DNA of 64,000 bases from Prinsepia uniflora (lineage: Eukaryota; Streptophyta; Magnoliopsida; Rosales; Rosaceae): positions 80,348,863 through 80,412,862 of the forward strand of contig CM064861.1 of assembly GCA_032719365.1 (NCBI GenBank), written 5' to 3'. Shown here piece by piece: positions 52,901 to 61,800 of the stretch (position 1 is the first letter of the stretch; each line of letters opens with the position of its first letter). Both the position numbers and the translations under genes were made by a program. The notes below the pieces were generated by a model. The model worked only from the letters and a program-made list of their open reading frames with translations, did no database searches and had not been told where the DNA came from.

Positions 52901-55090
52901 AGCTTGAGGTGCAGGACCCCAAACATCAGAGTGTACTAAAGCAAAAGGCTCAGTGGCTCTAGATGTAGACACTGGAAAAGGAAGCTTGGTGAACTTACCT
53001 TTGATACAGGCTTGACACAAAGGGGAAGGTGTACAGGACTTATTCTTGTCTAAGAGACAGGCTTTCTGCAACATAGACCTAGTAATATCATTGGAAGGAT
53101 GTCCCAACCGTTTATGCCAAAGCTCATGCTGAACTTGTTTCCCAAGAAAAGCAGAATGCTGCAACTGGAACTGAACCTGTTGTGAAGCATTGTGTTGAAG
53201 ACATGGAAGTGGATACAACCCTCCTCTACTCAACCCCCTGAACAGAACCTTGCCCTGCAGTTTGTCCTGCACAATGCACTCAAACTCATCAAGGATAACC
53301 CTGCAGGCGTTGTGTTTACAGAGCTGATGAACAGATAGCAGATTTGCTTTGAGTTTAGGAATTAACAGAACATTAGACAGAGCTAATACTCCCAAAGAAG
53401 AGTTACCACTGTGTGTAATAGACAAATTCTCACCATTCCCAACAGTCACAGTATCAGTAGTAGGATAGGAAGTGACATTCTGAAGCAACTGGATGTCACT
53501 GGTCATGTGATTGGAAGCCCCAGAATCTGCAATCCAATAGGGCATTGTTGGGCTTCCAGAGGAACTGAGATTGCCAGAGGCCACCATTGCATTGTTACCA
53601 GCAAAGGAAACACTGCTACCATCTGTTGTAGTATTGCTTAGTACAGGAGGATTGTGATTTGCAGCAGGCATCCCAGTCAGATCAGAAGGTCCAAACATAG
53701 TACCAGAAGAACCAACTTGAGCACCAAACTGAGTGCCATTAGTGTTGTTTACATTATGAAAACTAGGAGGATTTGTGGGACTGAACACAGGTCTGTTTGT
53801 GAAGAACCCAAACTGACTTCGTGGAGTAGAGGCACCACCACGTGAATTAGGAAAACCAATCAGATGATAACATCTGTCAGCTGTGTGATATTTCCTGCCA
53901 CAGTACTGACATTCAACACCACCATTGCCCCTACCTGTTCCTGTACCTCTACCAGTGACATCAAAGACTTGTAGTTTATTACAGGTCTTGGCACAATGCC
54001 CCAGCTTATTGCACAACTGACAGGCATTAGAATTTTGACCAAAACCAGAACCTCCTCTTCCTCCTACACTGTTTTCTCTACCCTCAAACTGACCTCCTCC
54101 ACCTCTTCCAGTAGCAAAGAAAGCTGGTAGACTGTGGTTTATTCTACCATCAAAATAGGTTGGAAGAATTTGACCTCCAAAACCATCACCTGTATAGCCA
54201 GGGAAATTCATAGGGTATGGAGGCATGTGAGTAAACTGCGATTGGGAGGACAAGGGTGTTGCAGACATAGACTGCATGTGCTGAGGGAACTGATAAGCAG
54301 ACCCAGTAGATTGGGAGGTGGACATTCCCAAAGTAGGAGCTGATGAACCAGAAGGCACATTGAAAATACTTGAGGCACCAGAACCAGCCTGAGATGTCAG
54401 TGAAGTATTGGCAACCATAGCAGTCAAATTATGCATGGTAGTAAACTGAGAGGCCTGCTCCAGGTCATATTCTGCTGCCTTGAGCAAGGTTTTGAGGTTA
54501 ATCATAGAACAGGTGGCTTGAGTTCTAATGATAGTTTTGATAGCAGTAAATTCTGGTGGAAGACCTTCAAGAACAGTGACTACAACATCATCATCATCTA
54601 AGAGTACTCCCACTGTTGCAAGAGCATCCCTTGCATTTTTGATTTTTTCCAAATAGATTTCAATAGAATCATTTCCTTTCTTAATTCTTTGCAGGTTGGT
54701 CTTGAGTTGAAGAATGTTTTGCTTATTGGAATCAGCAAACTTTGACTTCAATCCTGACCACATGGCTGCAGCAGACAAGCTTCCCACAGCACACGACATG
54801 GCTCTAGGACTCAGGGTTTGTCCTATCATATTGATAATATTCTGATCTTGACCCTTCCATTTTACAAAAGCATCATTTAAGACCTTGGTGACACCATCTT
54901 CTGCTAGTATATACTCTGGAGGGCATTTAGCGGTACCATCAACAAAGCTAAGCAGATGTAAGCCTCCCAAAAAGGATTCCATTCGAAAGAGCCAGGTAGA
55001 GTAATTGGACTCATCAAGCATGATATTTGGAAGGAAAATAGGGGCATTCTGAGAACTAGATCCAAAAACTTGAGACTGAGAACTAGACAT
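49931..55090 (-). CDS. Ty1-copia gag-pol polyprotein, intact (1719 aa)
   Basis: One uninterrupted frame for the whole copia polyprotein, which makes virus-like particles, cleaves itself, copies the RNA and integrates the DNA. Domains in order: gag (about 15-230); two CCHC zinc knuckles, C357-C370 and C394-C407 (one is usual); aspartic protease with DSGA at 522-525; integrase zinc-binding H659/H664 with C692/C695; integrase core D722, D785, E821 (exact D-35-E spacing); a Ser/Pro-rich linker (about 950-1160); reverse transcriptase with D1303 in QLDVKNAFLNG and YVDD at 1388-1391; RNase H with D1567, E1608 and D1644. All expected catalytic residues are present, there are no stops, and the LTRs are identical, so the copy is probably very young and may still be active. 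Lineage (Ale or Ivana type) is not settled by eye. Confidence 0.96.
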   Translation of the reverse strand: MSSSQSQVFGSSSQNAPIFLPNIMLDESNYSTWLFRMESFLGGLHLLSFVDGTAKCPPEYILAEDGVTKVLNDAFVKWKGQDQNIINMIGQTLSPRAMSCAVGSLSAAAMWSGLKSKFADSNKQNILQLKTNLQRIKKGNDSIEIYLEKIKNARDALATVGVLLDDDDVVVTVLEGLPPEFTAIKTIIRTQATCSMINLKTLLKAAEYDLEQASQFTTMHNLTAMVANTSLTSQAGSGASSIFNVPSGSSAPTLGMSTSQSTGSAYQFPQHMQSMSATPLSSQSQFTHMPPYPMNFPGYTGDGFGGQILPTYFDGRINHSLPAFFATGRGGGGQFEGRENSVGGRGGSGFGQNSNACQLCNKLGHCAKTCNKLQVFDVTGRGTGTGRGNGGVECQYCGRKYHTADRCYHLIGFPNSRGGASTPRSQFGFFTNRPVFSPTNPPSFHNVNNTNGTQFGAQVGSSGTMFGPSDLTGMPAANHNPPVLSNTTTDGSSVSFAGNNAMVASGNLSSSGSPTMPYWIADSGASNHMTSDIQLLQNVTSYPTTDTVTVGNGENLSITHSGNSSLGVLALSNVLLIPKLKANLLSVHQLCKHNACRVILDEFECIVQDKLQGKVLFRGLSRGGLYPLPCLQHNASQQVQFQLQHSAFLGKQVQHELWHKRLGHPSNDITRSMLQKACLLDKNKSCTPSPLCQACIKGKFTKLPFPVSTSRATEPFALVHSDVWGPAPQASIEGFRYFVLFIDDCTRYTWMFPMINKSEVFSHFKNFFAYVLNQFHVSIKCLRSDGGGEFMSLAFKNFLNEKGVLHHISCPYTPQQNGISERKNRHIRETAVTMIKQASLPDMFWYHACALAIFLINRMPTDTLKMQSPYEKLYKVLPGLDAIKVFGCACYPLLTQSFSHKLMAKSDQCVFVGFALGYKGFICYHSQSGRLIISRHVIFDENCFPFAIPSSKTSSQHLSSVVQSQPSGFALFPSPSVLSAPIHVSSENVATAHAEISSDPIDAPIIGITQTSSPTTVMPSLSSSHPSSEVSAPVAAEFPSTPATTTSAVSGHTPIPSSVPDPGVPSSADHQVIDLSLGEPLSHSLNSLPGPNLVVDLSAFSPTNHTAIHFGESTGAISVNTAPGEGLSVTIDAPGTKNHFNPISESNILHPVAGLSTTDSNTHAMLTRAKRGIFKPKCLLAVHSHPSIDPALTEPHSYKEALQCPEWNAAMQCEMQALISQKTWTLVPLPPNKNIVSCKWIFKLKKHADGTIARHKARLVARGFSQAQGIDYDETFSPVVRHTTVRLVLGLAAHFGWKLHQLDVKNAFLNGYLHEEVYMTQPGGFTDPDHPTHVCKLAKSLYGLKQAPRAWNERFTSFLPTLGFHTSYADPSLFIKTVAGSLVYLLLYVDDIIITGTNQCQIEEVKSALQQEFEMTDLGPLHYFLGLEIKYMPNGDLFLSQSKYATDVVDRVGMAGCNIQVTPSQVGVKLLKDTGQRLNDEEVSYFRSLVGCLQYLTFTRPDIAYSVNTVCQFLQQPTQQHPVAAKRIMRYIQGTIDHGIVLQRAAGLETNLQLNAGTGIHLRAFTDADWAGDPNDRRSTSGFVILLNKSPISWCSKKQHCVSRSSTEAEYRAMADTTSELQWLRHLLKDLQIELTAIPSLHCDNISALALATNPVHHSKLKHIEADVHFTREKVKDGSITLRFVASKFQLADLFTKALCSPQHNFFCSSLMLCSPPSS

Positions 55091-55522
55091 TCTTGAACCG
55101 TGTACACTTCCTTCACTCTAATCAATTTTTCACAAACCTAAATTTTACTACACCAACTTCGGATTTCGTACTACTACTTGAACTGAAAGAAAACACTGAT
55201 CACACTCCACTCAATTAACCATAACTCGCACAAACAACACTATATTCCAACAGATGACCGAACAATTTAGCAAGATCAAGATTACTACTGGAATTCAAGC
55301 ATAAGGTTCTGTTTGATCAATCAGAAGAAGAAAAGAAAAAAAAGAATTCGAATGACAAGATACAGAGAACAGAGGGAAGAACACAATTTTTTTGAGGAGA
55401 ACTTAGCTATGGTGGCGACGAGCTCAAGAAAGACGGACAAGCTCGGAATTGACAGTCATCACGAAAGATCACAACTCCTGCGCAGAGAACTCCTTCAAGA
55501 TTAGATTGAGGACCGAACCGGA

Positions 55523-55534
55523 GCTTTGATACCA
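55523..55534 (-). promoter_or_regulatory. copia L primer-binding site
   Basis: TGGTATCAAAGC on the minus strand, directly beside the 5' LTR. It differs by one base from the usual plant copia Met-tRNA primer site TGGTATCAGAGC. Confidence 0.88.
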
Positions 55535-55788
55535 TCAAAACCTAGATCAGGATGCTGAAAATCAGAGGAGAAAAATGGAGAAGAAAGGGAAACTGTTGTA
55601 TTGAGCAGAAAACAAAACGTCATTCTATTTACAATCTGAGGAGTTGAATATATATACCCTATGTGGACTGAAAACAGAGAACAAATATATCAAATGAGCT
55701 TGTGACACCTGGCTCTACTTCACAGCTCACTAACAGCTGGAGATTAACCTCTATAACAAAATTACCTAACTACCTAACTGTCCTAACA
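55535..55788 (-). mobile_element. young copia element L, 5' LTR
   Basis: 254 bp, identical by eye to 49670-49923, with the target duplication AATTA at 55789-55793. The leader between LTR and polyprotein start (55091-55522) is noncoding. The element lies about 465 bp beyond the 3' end of the small gene at 56257-56679. Confidence 0.95.
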
Positions 55789-55793
55789 AATTA

Positions 55794-56256
55794 TAGGTAT
55801 GAGCTCCCATGAGTTTGCTTAACAGGACCACTTCTGTGAATGCATGGTATCTCCAATTATAGCCATTAACATTTAACATGCACTTCCAACGTGCAGTATT
55901 TCTTTCTTGGATTGAACACAAGTTTGAAGACTTTATGCTCTTTTTCCTTCAACTAGGTTAAATTCTATTTGACAACATTGCAATTTTGCTACTCATCCTC
56001 CACGTAGTTAAGTAATTGTTAATGATCGATTTCATGTTAAGAACTTTCTTGGATTAATCACCAGGAAAATTAGTTGGAAACTCAATGTAATTAATAATTC
56101 ATCCTTAATTTATTGGTTGAAATTTGAATCAGAAATACTTATACAATGCATTAATATTTATAAGAATAATTGGTCCACAAGTACAATCATATATTTAAAA
56201 TACATTTGTGGCATGCATTCTCATGATTTTGCAAGGAAAAAATACAGTCATCTGAA
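55794..56256. other. 3' flank of the small gene
   Basis: AT-rich spacer between copia L and the stop codon of the small minus-strand gene. I see no coding feature. Confidence 0.45.
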
Positions 56257-56679
56257 TCAATAATATATTTCACGCGTCCCATTTGCTATTGGGATTTCCA
56301 TGTCACTACCCTCTTGGCATCCAAGGCTGCTACTATTAAGAGGCATGTAGTGGAAAGATTCATCGGTGTCGTCTTTGGTGTCGACAAGAATGCAAGAGAA
56401 GCGCTGCAGCGACCCGAAGAACGCGTCTGCAACGCTGTGGAAGAGCCAGCCTGCCAATTCATCGAGCTTTTTGCCCACGGCAGGAACACCACCACTTGAG
56501 CTGGTGTTTGTTGGCGGCGTTGGCGGTGGCGGCAGCTCGGGCTCGGTGGCCTCGTCTTGGGGTTCTTGTGAGCATTTGAAATAGCACAAGCTTGTGCACC
56601 TATTTGATTTGGTCTTTGAATCCATGGATTGGGAAAATTGAAGAAGATGGTAACTAGGTTTCCCCTTACCTATAGGCAT
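56257..56679 (-). CDS. small plant protein of unknown function (140 aa)
   Basis: Intronless frame with good plant start context (G at -3, CGCC before ATG). The protein has a Cys-spaced N-terminal part (C28, C32, C36 in CTSLCYFKC), a Glu/Pro-rich stretch with PPPPTPP at 50-56, then GKKLDELAGWLFHSVADAFF...SCI (about 69-97) followed by an acidic tail. I believe similar short plant proteins with a GKKLDELAGWF.HG-type block exist, but I cannot name a function. There is no signal peptide or membrane helix. Met19 (MDSKTKSNRC) is an alternative start. High GC compared with its AT-rich surroundings supports it being coding. A frame on the other strand overlaps it and is a shadow. Confidence 0.65.
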   Translation of the reverse strand: MPIGKGKPSYHLLQFSQSMDSKTKSNRCTSLCYFKCSQEPQDEATEPELPPPPTPPTNTSSSGGVPAVGKKLDELAGWLFHSVADAFFGSLQRFSCILVDTKDDTDESFHYMPLNSSSLGCQEGSDMEIPIANGTREIYY

Positions 56680-58042
56680 GGCGAGAGAAAAAATTTAATG
56701 TGGTTTTTTATGGGAGGTTGAATAATAAAGAAGTTTCTTCATTCGAGTATGGATGGCAATTATTAATTTAACTTAGTTTTTCATATGATTTTCTATATTA
56801 GTGATTAATGGGATTCAAATTCTAACCGTAAATATTACATGAGAATATTCTCACTATATGACAGATCAACCTAGTTAAAAGTTCTTATATATTTAACTCA
56901 TTAAGAAATAAAAACTCATTTTCACTTGAGCAATGTTATATTTTGAAATTGTACGTAACTTATTAATATATACGGTTGATATTACGTACATTTAATTAGC
57001 ATTAACCGCCTCTATAATTTTTCCTACATATTGCATGGAGTGGTTTGGGGTGGTTTTTTGTTTTTAAAAAGAATTCACCTCAATAAGTGAACATTTTTTA
57101 TGTGTATGATTTTTTTGTTTTTGAAATCTGACTATTCGTGTTGGGAAATTTAGGAGGTGGAGAATAAAAATGGCAAAAGAGAATGAGGAAAAAAGAATGG
57201 CGTGAGCATGTACGCTTGAATCTTAAGCTCCATTGATTTAGAAGCCATACTTTGCCTACAAACTAATTTAAGGATCAAAGCAGCAGTAGCAAGTAAGTAA
57301 GGGACGCTCCCAAAAATTGGCATGCACTTTGGGTATCCTAGCTACTTAAATATCTTTAGTTTTATATAGCCGAATATGAGATTTTGAGATCATAGCGGTA
57401 GTAATTAAACGGCCCTTCGTGTAAATAATTTTCTTATTATAACTTTAAAAGTAAATAATTAGAAAATTCATAGAAGAAAGTCCATTCTGGCAAAATTTCT
57501 TTTAAATAGAATTTGCATGATCATAATATATTTCTATCTTGTGATAAAAAGTAGGTTTGGAAATGTTGAGGACATAATATCTGAAAAAAAAAACAAATAA
57601 TCCTATATAAAGAAAAAATTGAGTTGATATGAAAGGTTGGTTTAGTAAGTTTTCACCTTAATGCTTTCTGTTTGGATATAATTTTATTTTTAGATTAATG
57701 AAGGTTTAAAAGGTTCAAATTAAAGCAAATTGTATACAAGGCCCAATAAATTGGAAAACAATAAATTATCCATAATTTTTTCGAATAACTTGTTTATGCA
57801 TGCTGGGCTATGGAAATCATTGAAGCCCAAGAGACCAATGGACCAGATCTGCTTTCTCTGACATGAACAAGTAAACATGGCTCTAATTTTGCCTTATTTC
57901 TACTCTAGTTTTCGGAGAAGTTTCTTATTAGGGTATCGCATCATGTCAAATTGTGTGTGTTGATTTTTTTTTATCTTGTCCAAGCAATATAGGTCGTAAT
58001 TTTTTTTTCATTGTTAGGAATTCGATAGAGACGAAAACTTAG
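56680..58042. other. AT-rich intergenic spacer
   Basis: Upstream side of the small gene, then AT-rich DNA without coding or repeat signals that I can support. Confidence 0.4.
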
Positions 58043-58654
58043 AGGGCATTTGGTATCCTTATGCAAAATAGTTTTTAAAATATTATTTTGTAAAATGAAA
58101 ACAATAAACAAGATTGTGTATTTTTAATATTTGAGAATGTGTTTGGTAATTTTCTCCAAATATGATTTTTCAAAATAAAAGCGAAAAACTTGATTGGTAA
58201 AAAGATATAAAAAATAAAAATATGTAAATATACAAACATAAAGTTTATAGCTCCAAATATGACGACACTAAGAATGATAGTAGTAGAGATAATGGTGGTG
58301 TGATGGAGTATCGGTGGAGGCAATGGTGGTGGTGAGATGGTGGCAATGGCAGTTGCTGCAGTGGTAGTTGCGATGGTGGCAGGGGACCTACTAGGGGTGA
58401 TAAGTGGTGGTGGTGGTGGTTGTGGTGTTGATGATGACTATGGTAATATTATGGTGGCCCTTACTTAGCATCATATGTATTTTGTTTCTTTATTTGTTTG
58501 AATTGTGTCCTTAAAATTCAGCAAACATTAGTTTGATGTTCATGTTTTTTATTTTGTAAATTTATTCCTCAAAAATGAGTTATTAAATACATTTTATAAC
58601 TATTTTTATATCTGAAAAATGAAAAATTGCTTTGCAAAATAATACCAAATGATC
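58043..58654. mobile_element. TIR-bearing nonautonomous DNA element, ~610 bp
   Basis: The left end AGGGCATTTGGTATCC and the right end (reverse complement) GATCATTTGGTATTATTTTG, followed inward by CAAAA.AGTTTT-like words on both sides, form imperfect terminal inverted repeats of about 30 bp. The start resembles hAT-type ends. A target duplication is not clear. The core includes a GGT/GAT-rich trinucleotide stretch at 58290-58440 and no gene. Confidence 0.55.
58290..58440. repeat. GGT-rich trinucleotide tract
   Basis: Imperfect GGT/GAT/GCA triplets (for example GGTGGTGGTGGTGGT near 58406). Frames through it are artefacts of the repeat. Confidence 0.8.
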
Positions 58655-58749
58655 ATTTTCTTATTATAACCCTAATATTTAAAGGATATTGTGTTGGATA
58701 TGTTGCTTTATGTATCAAATCTCCTGAAACATTTTAGACACGTGTTACT

Positions 58750-58800
58750 GTACTTCAAGTAGGTGATGGCATTGCTTGTATTTATGGTCTTAATAAAGCG
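58750..58800 (+). pseudogene. plastid atpA-like fragment (NUPT)
   Basis: The plus strand reads TVLQVGDGIA, C (for R), IYGLN, KA. This is the conserved N-terminal segment of the chloroplast ATP synthase alpha subunit (TVLQVGDGIARIYGLDEV), with the nucleotide words expected of plastid DNA (cttcaagtaggtgatggcat). Sequence on both sides does not continue the gene, so it is a short, diverged nuclear insert of plastid DNA. The mitochondrial homologue atp1 differs at TVLQ and fits less well. Confidence 0.6.
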
Positions 58801-61800
58801 CATAGTGATAAGTGTGAATCAAGATAGAATATCGTATATTAATACCGTTCTTTATGAGTGTTAAATTCCAACCAGAACCATGAAATATTAATATCGTTCT
58901 TTACGAGCATGTTAACTAAATATACATTTTTGGATGGTACTTCATTGAGAGTCAGCCTTGACGTAATTCCACTGGACATGTACTATCAGTTACAGAGATT
59001 GTAACCATCGTATTGTTCAAGCTCTTCTTTTTAGTCCAACCCTTGGTCTTCGTCTTATATGGAAAATTTGGGCATGATTACATGACTATCCATTTCGAAA
59101 TTCTTATCAAACGAAAACTCAAACGCAAATTAAATAGATAGGACTCCACTATCAACAGTTTTTATTGTTTATTCATATTTTTTTGTCATCGATGGCATTG
59201 ATTATAATAAAATCGTATATCTGTTCATAGAGTAATTTATTAAATCAATGATTTGTAAAAAAGCACATCGTTAGTCTAAACTCTAAAATCGTGCTGGCCG
59301 GGCAAACATTATCATATTAAGCTGTTAATAATACTGAAATTTTTGGTATATATGAATTGCATATCTCTAAGGTCAATCGCTATATATCTATAAAGCTAGT
59401 CAGTTTTGTCACAATAATTCCCTTTCGCCATAATTGTCCTGATGATATGACCTCGTCAACATAGAAGGATTCGCATTCTATCGATAAAAAAAAAATACGA
59501 AATTAAAATGTACTCACCCACAATATTATTTTAATAATCGTGCTTGTTTATGATTTGAAGAGCTGAATGTTACATCACAAACAATAATGTTTCCAATAAT
59601 GATAATGATTTAACATCAGCGATCCACGTACATATCCCACTTTTAAATTATTGCACTATATAAAAACACAGTTAATTACCGCACAGAAGTTCCCTCTTTT
59701 TTGGTGCAAAATGATTGAACGTATTTTGTTCAAGTCTAAAATTTAGGCATGGATCTTTGTCGAGATCAGAATGCTATTAATGCAATGATATGAGACAACA
59801 CAAAGGCCTGCAAATTTCCACCGCCTGTTGCATGCTTCAAAGAACACATGTGCATGAACGTGAAACATCATTATCGATCATAACAAAACCATACATAATA
59901 CACCAAACTCAATTAGTCAAGGTAATTACTGTTATTATATCCTTAACAAAAAATTAGTAAGGAAAATTAACACTGAAAAAAATACATTGAACAATAATCA
60001 GTGATGGATGGATACGTACGTACGTAGATCACATACTCTTTAGTATATTCGATCAGATAGGTATTTTTGAGTTGTGGACGAGAAGCCCAACATGCACCAT
60101 TCTTCCAAGTTCCAACCATCAATCAGGGATGAGGGGGACCGACAAACAAAAACACTTCAAAGCTAAGTCATTAATGTTTATTCAAGATAGGTGGATGCGA
60201 AAATAAAAAGACATAAAAAGTTCAGGTTCTCAGTTCATATTCACAGCTTCTTTACGTTCCAAGGTACTATATATATGGTCGGGAAAATAACATATATGGT
60301 GTTTTCTGTCATGGAGCCCACGGCCAAAGCAATCATACAAATCAGTGTGGAAATTAAGCCCCCCACCTCACCCCACCCCCATTTTGTTTTCTGCTCTTTG
60401 TTAAGTCGTGACTGGTTTCTCTGTATCTTATTCATATGGACTCGACGATAAGGATTGATTGGAAGTCGACCTAATAATCGAATAAAGAGTTGAGAAAATC
60501 TAAAGGATTGATTGCACATAAGTTACGTGAAAATGAACCAAGGAAGCTTCTCATGCACATGTAAGGTACGTATATATTGAATCTGTAACAAGCCAGTGAA
60601 GCAACAAATTGCCGGTAAACTGTTGAAACTTGAAAGACAGGAATCCAAATTTCAAATTTTTAAATGATCCATGTAGTGATTACGAAACCATAACATGAGT
60701 CAATACTTGGATATCATTTTTAAAGGGGTTTTTTTGCTCTAGTACTCTTTCTGGTTATTAAGTATGTTATTTATATACATATATATTTATCATAACCGGA
60801 ACGGTTTAGTTTCTAAATCACTATTTCGAAATCATTTATGCAAAAAAAAATTAACTAAATTGGTGATCATTTAATTTTCCATTCGTATATACCAATTAAA
60901 TAGGCAGTTTATCATGAAATTCTTAATTGTTTTGAACACCGTTGATTTATTTTATATCAATTTTTTTTTCTTCATTGAAATGATTTAAAAAGATAATTTA
61001 AAAATTAAATAAACAATTCTAGGTACGTTATATATCTATAAGATAATTGAGTAATTTGATGCAAATATTATATGTGAGCTAATGCTCCTTTGTACAAACA
61101 CTTATTGTGCTAACGACTACATTTATAAATCATATATATGTAAATGACACAGTAATACAGGACCTACTAACACAAATAAAATCTCTGCTTGTAAATAATA
61201 TACAATTTACAATTGTGGCTTCTAACATTTTCCTATTTAGAATGTTAGAAACTCGAGGGCAACAGTCAACAAGGAAAAGAGAACTGAAACAGAAAATAAT
61301 AAAAGTCAGCAATTACTTAAAAGAGGGGAAAGCGTTGATAGTAGACAAATTGTTCAAGTAGACAATTCCAAATTATCTGTAGACTTTTTTGTGAGACAAA
61401 TTGAAGTTGGTATTGGTGGTCCTATATATGTTTGAAGCCCCTCAGTAACGAAGGAAGTTGGCATTCCACATCAAAATTAATTAGTAATGGAGGAAGACAC
61501 CTAAGAACCCGTAAAATAGTGCAAATGTTTTAACGTGAGACTTTTATATTTTTATATTTTCACACATCCGTCATTTCACACGCACGTGTAGATAATTTTC
61601 AAGTTTAACATGTGAACAAATCATATTTAGTGACATAGAGTATATGTACATGACAACTAAACTTTACGAGTGGAATAACGCGTTTTATACTTCTTACCTA
61701 AAATCAATTGGTACTTAGAGAGAAACTTAATTCTTTATAAGTCCTTATAAGATTGTGCAATTTTTTAATGTGGAACTTTTGTTTCTTCACATAATTTTCA

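Noticed and set aside
56314..56584. Plus-strand frames across 56257-56679
   Set aside because: The minus frame has a Kozak-like start, a full-length open frame and a protein-like composition. The plus frames are its shadows.
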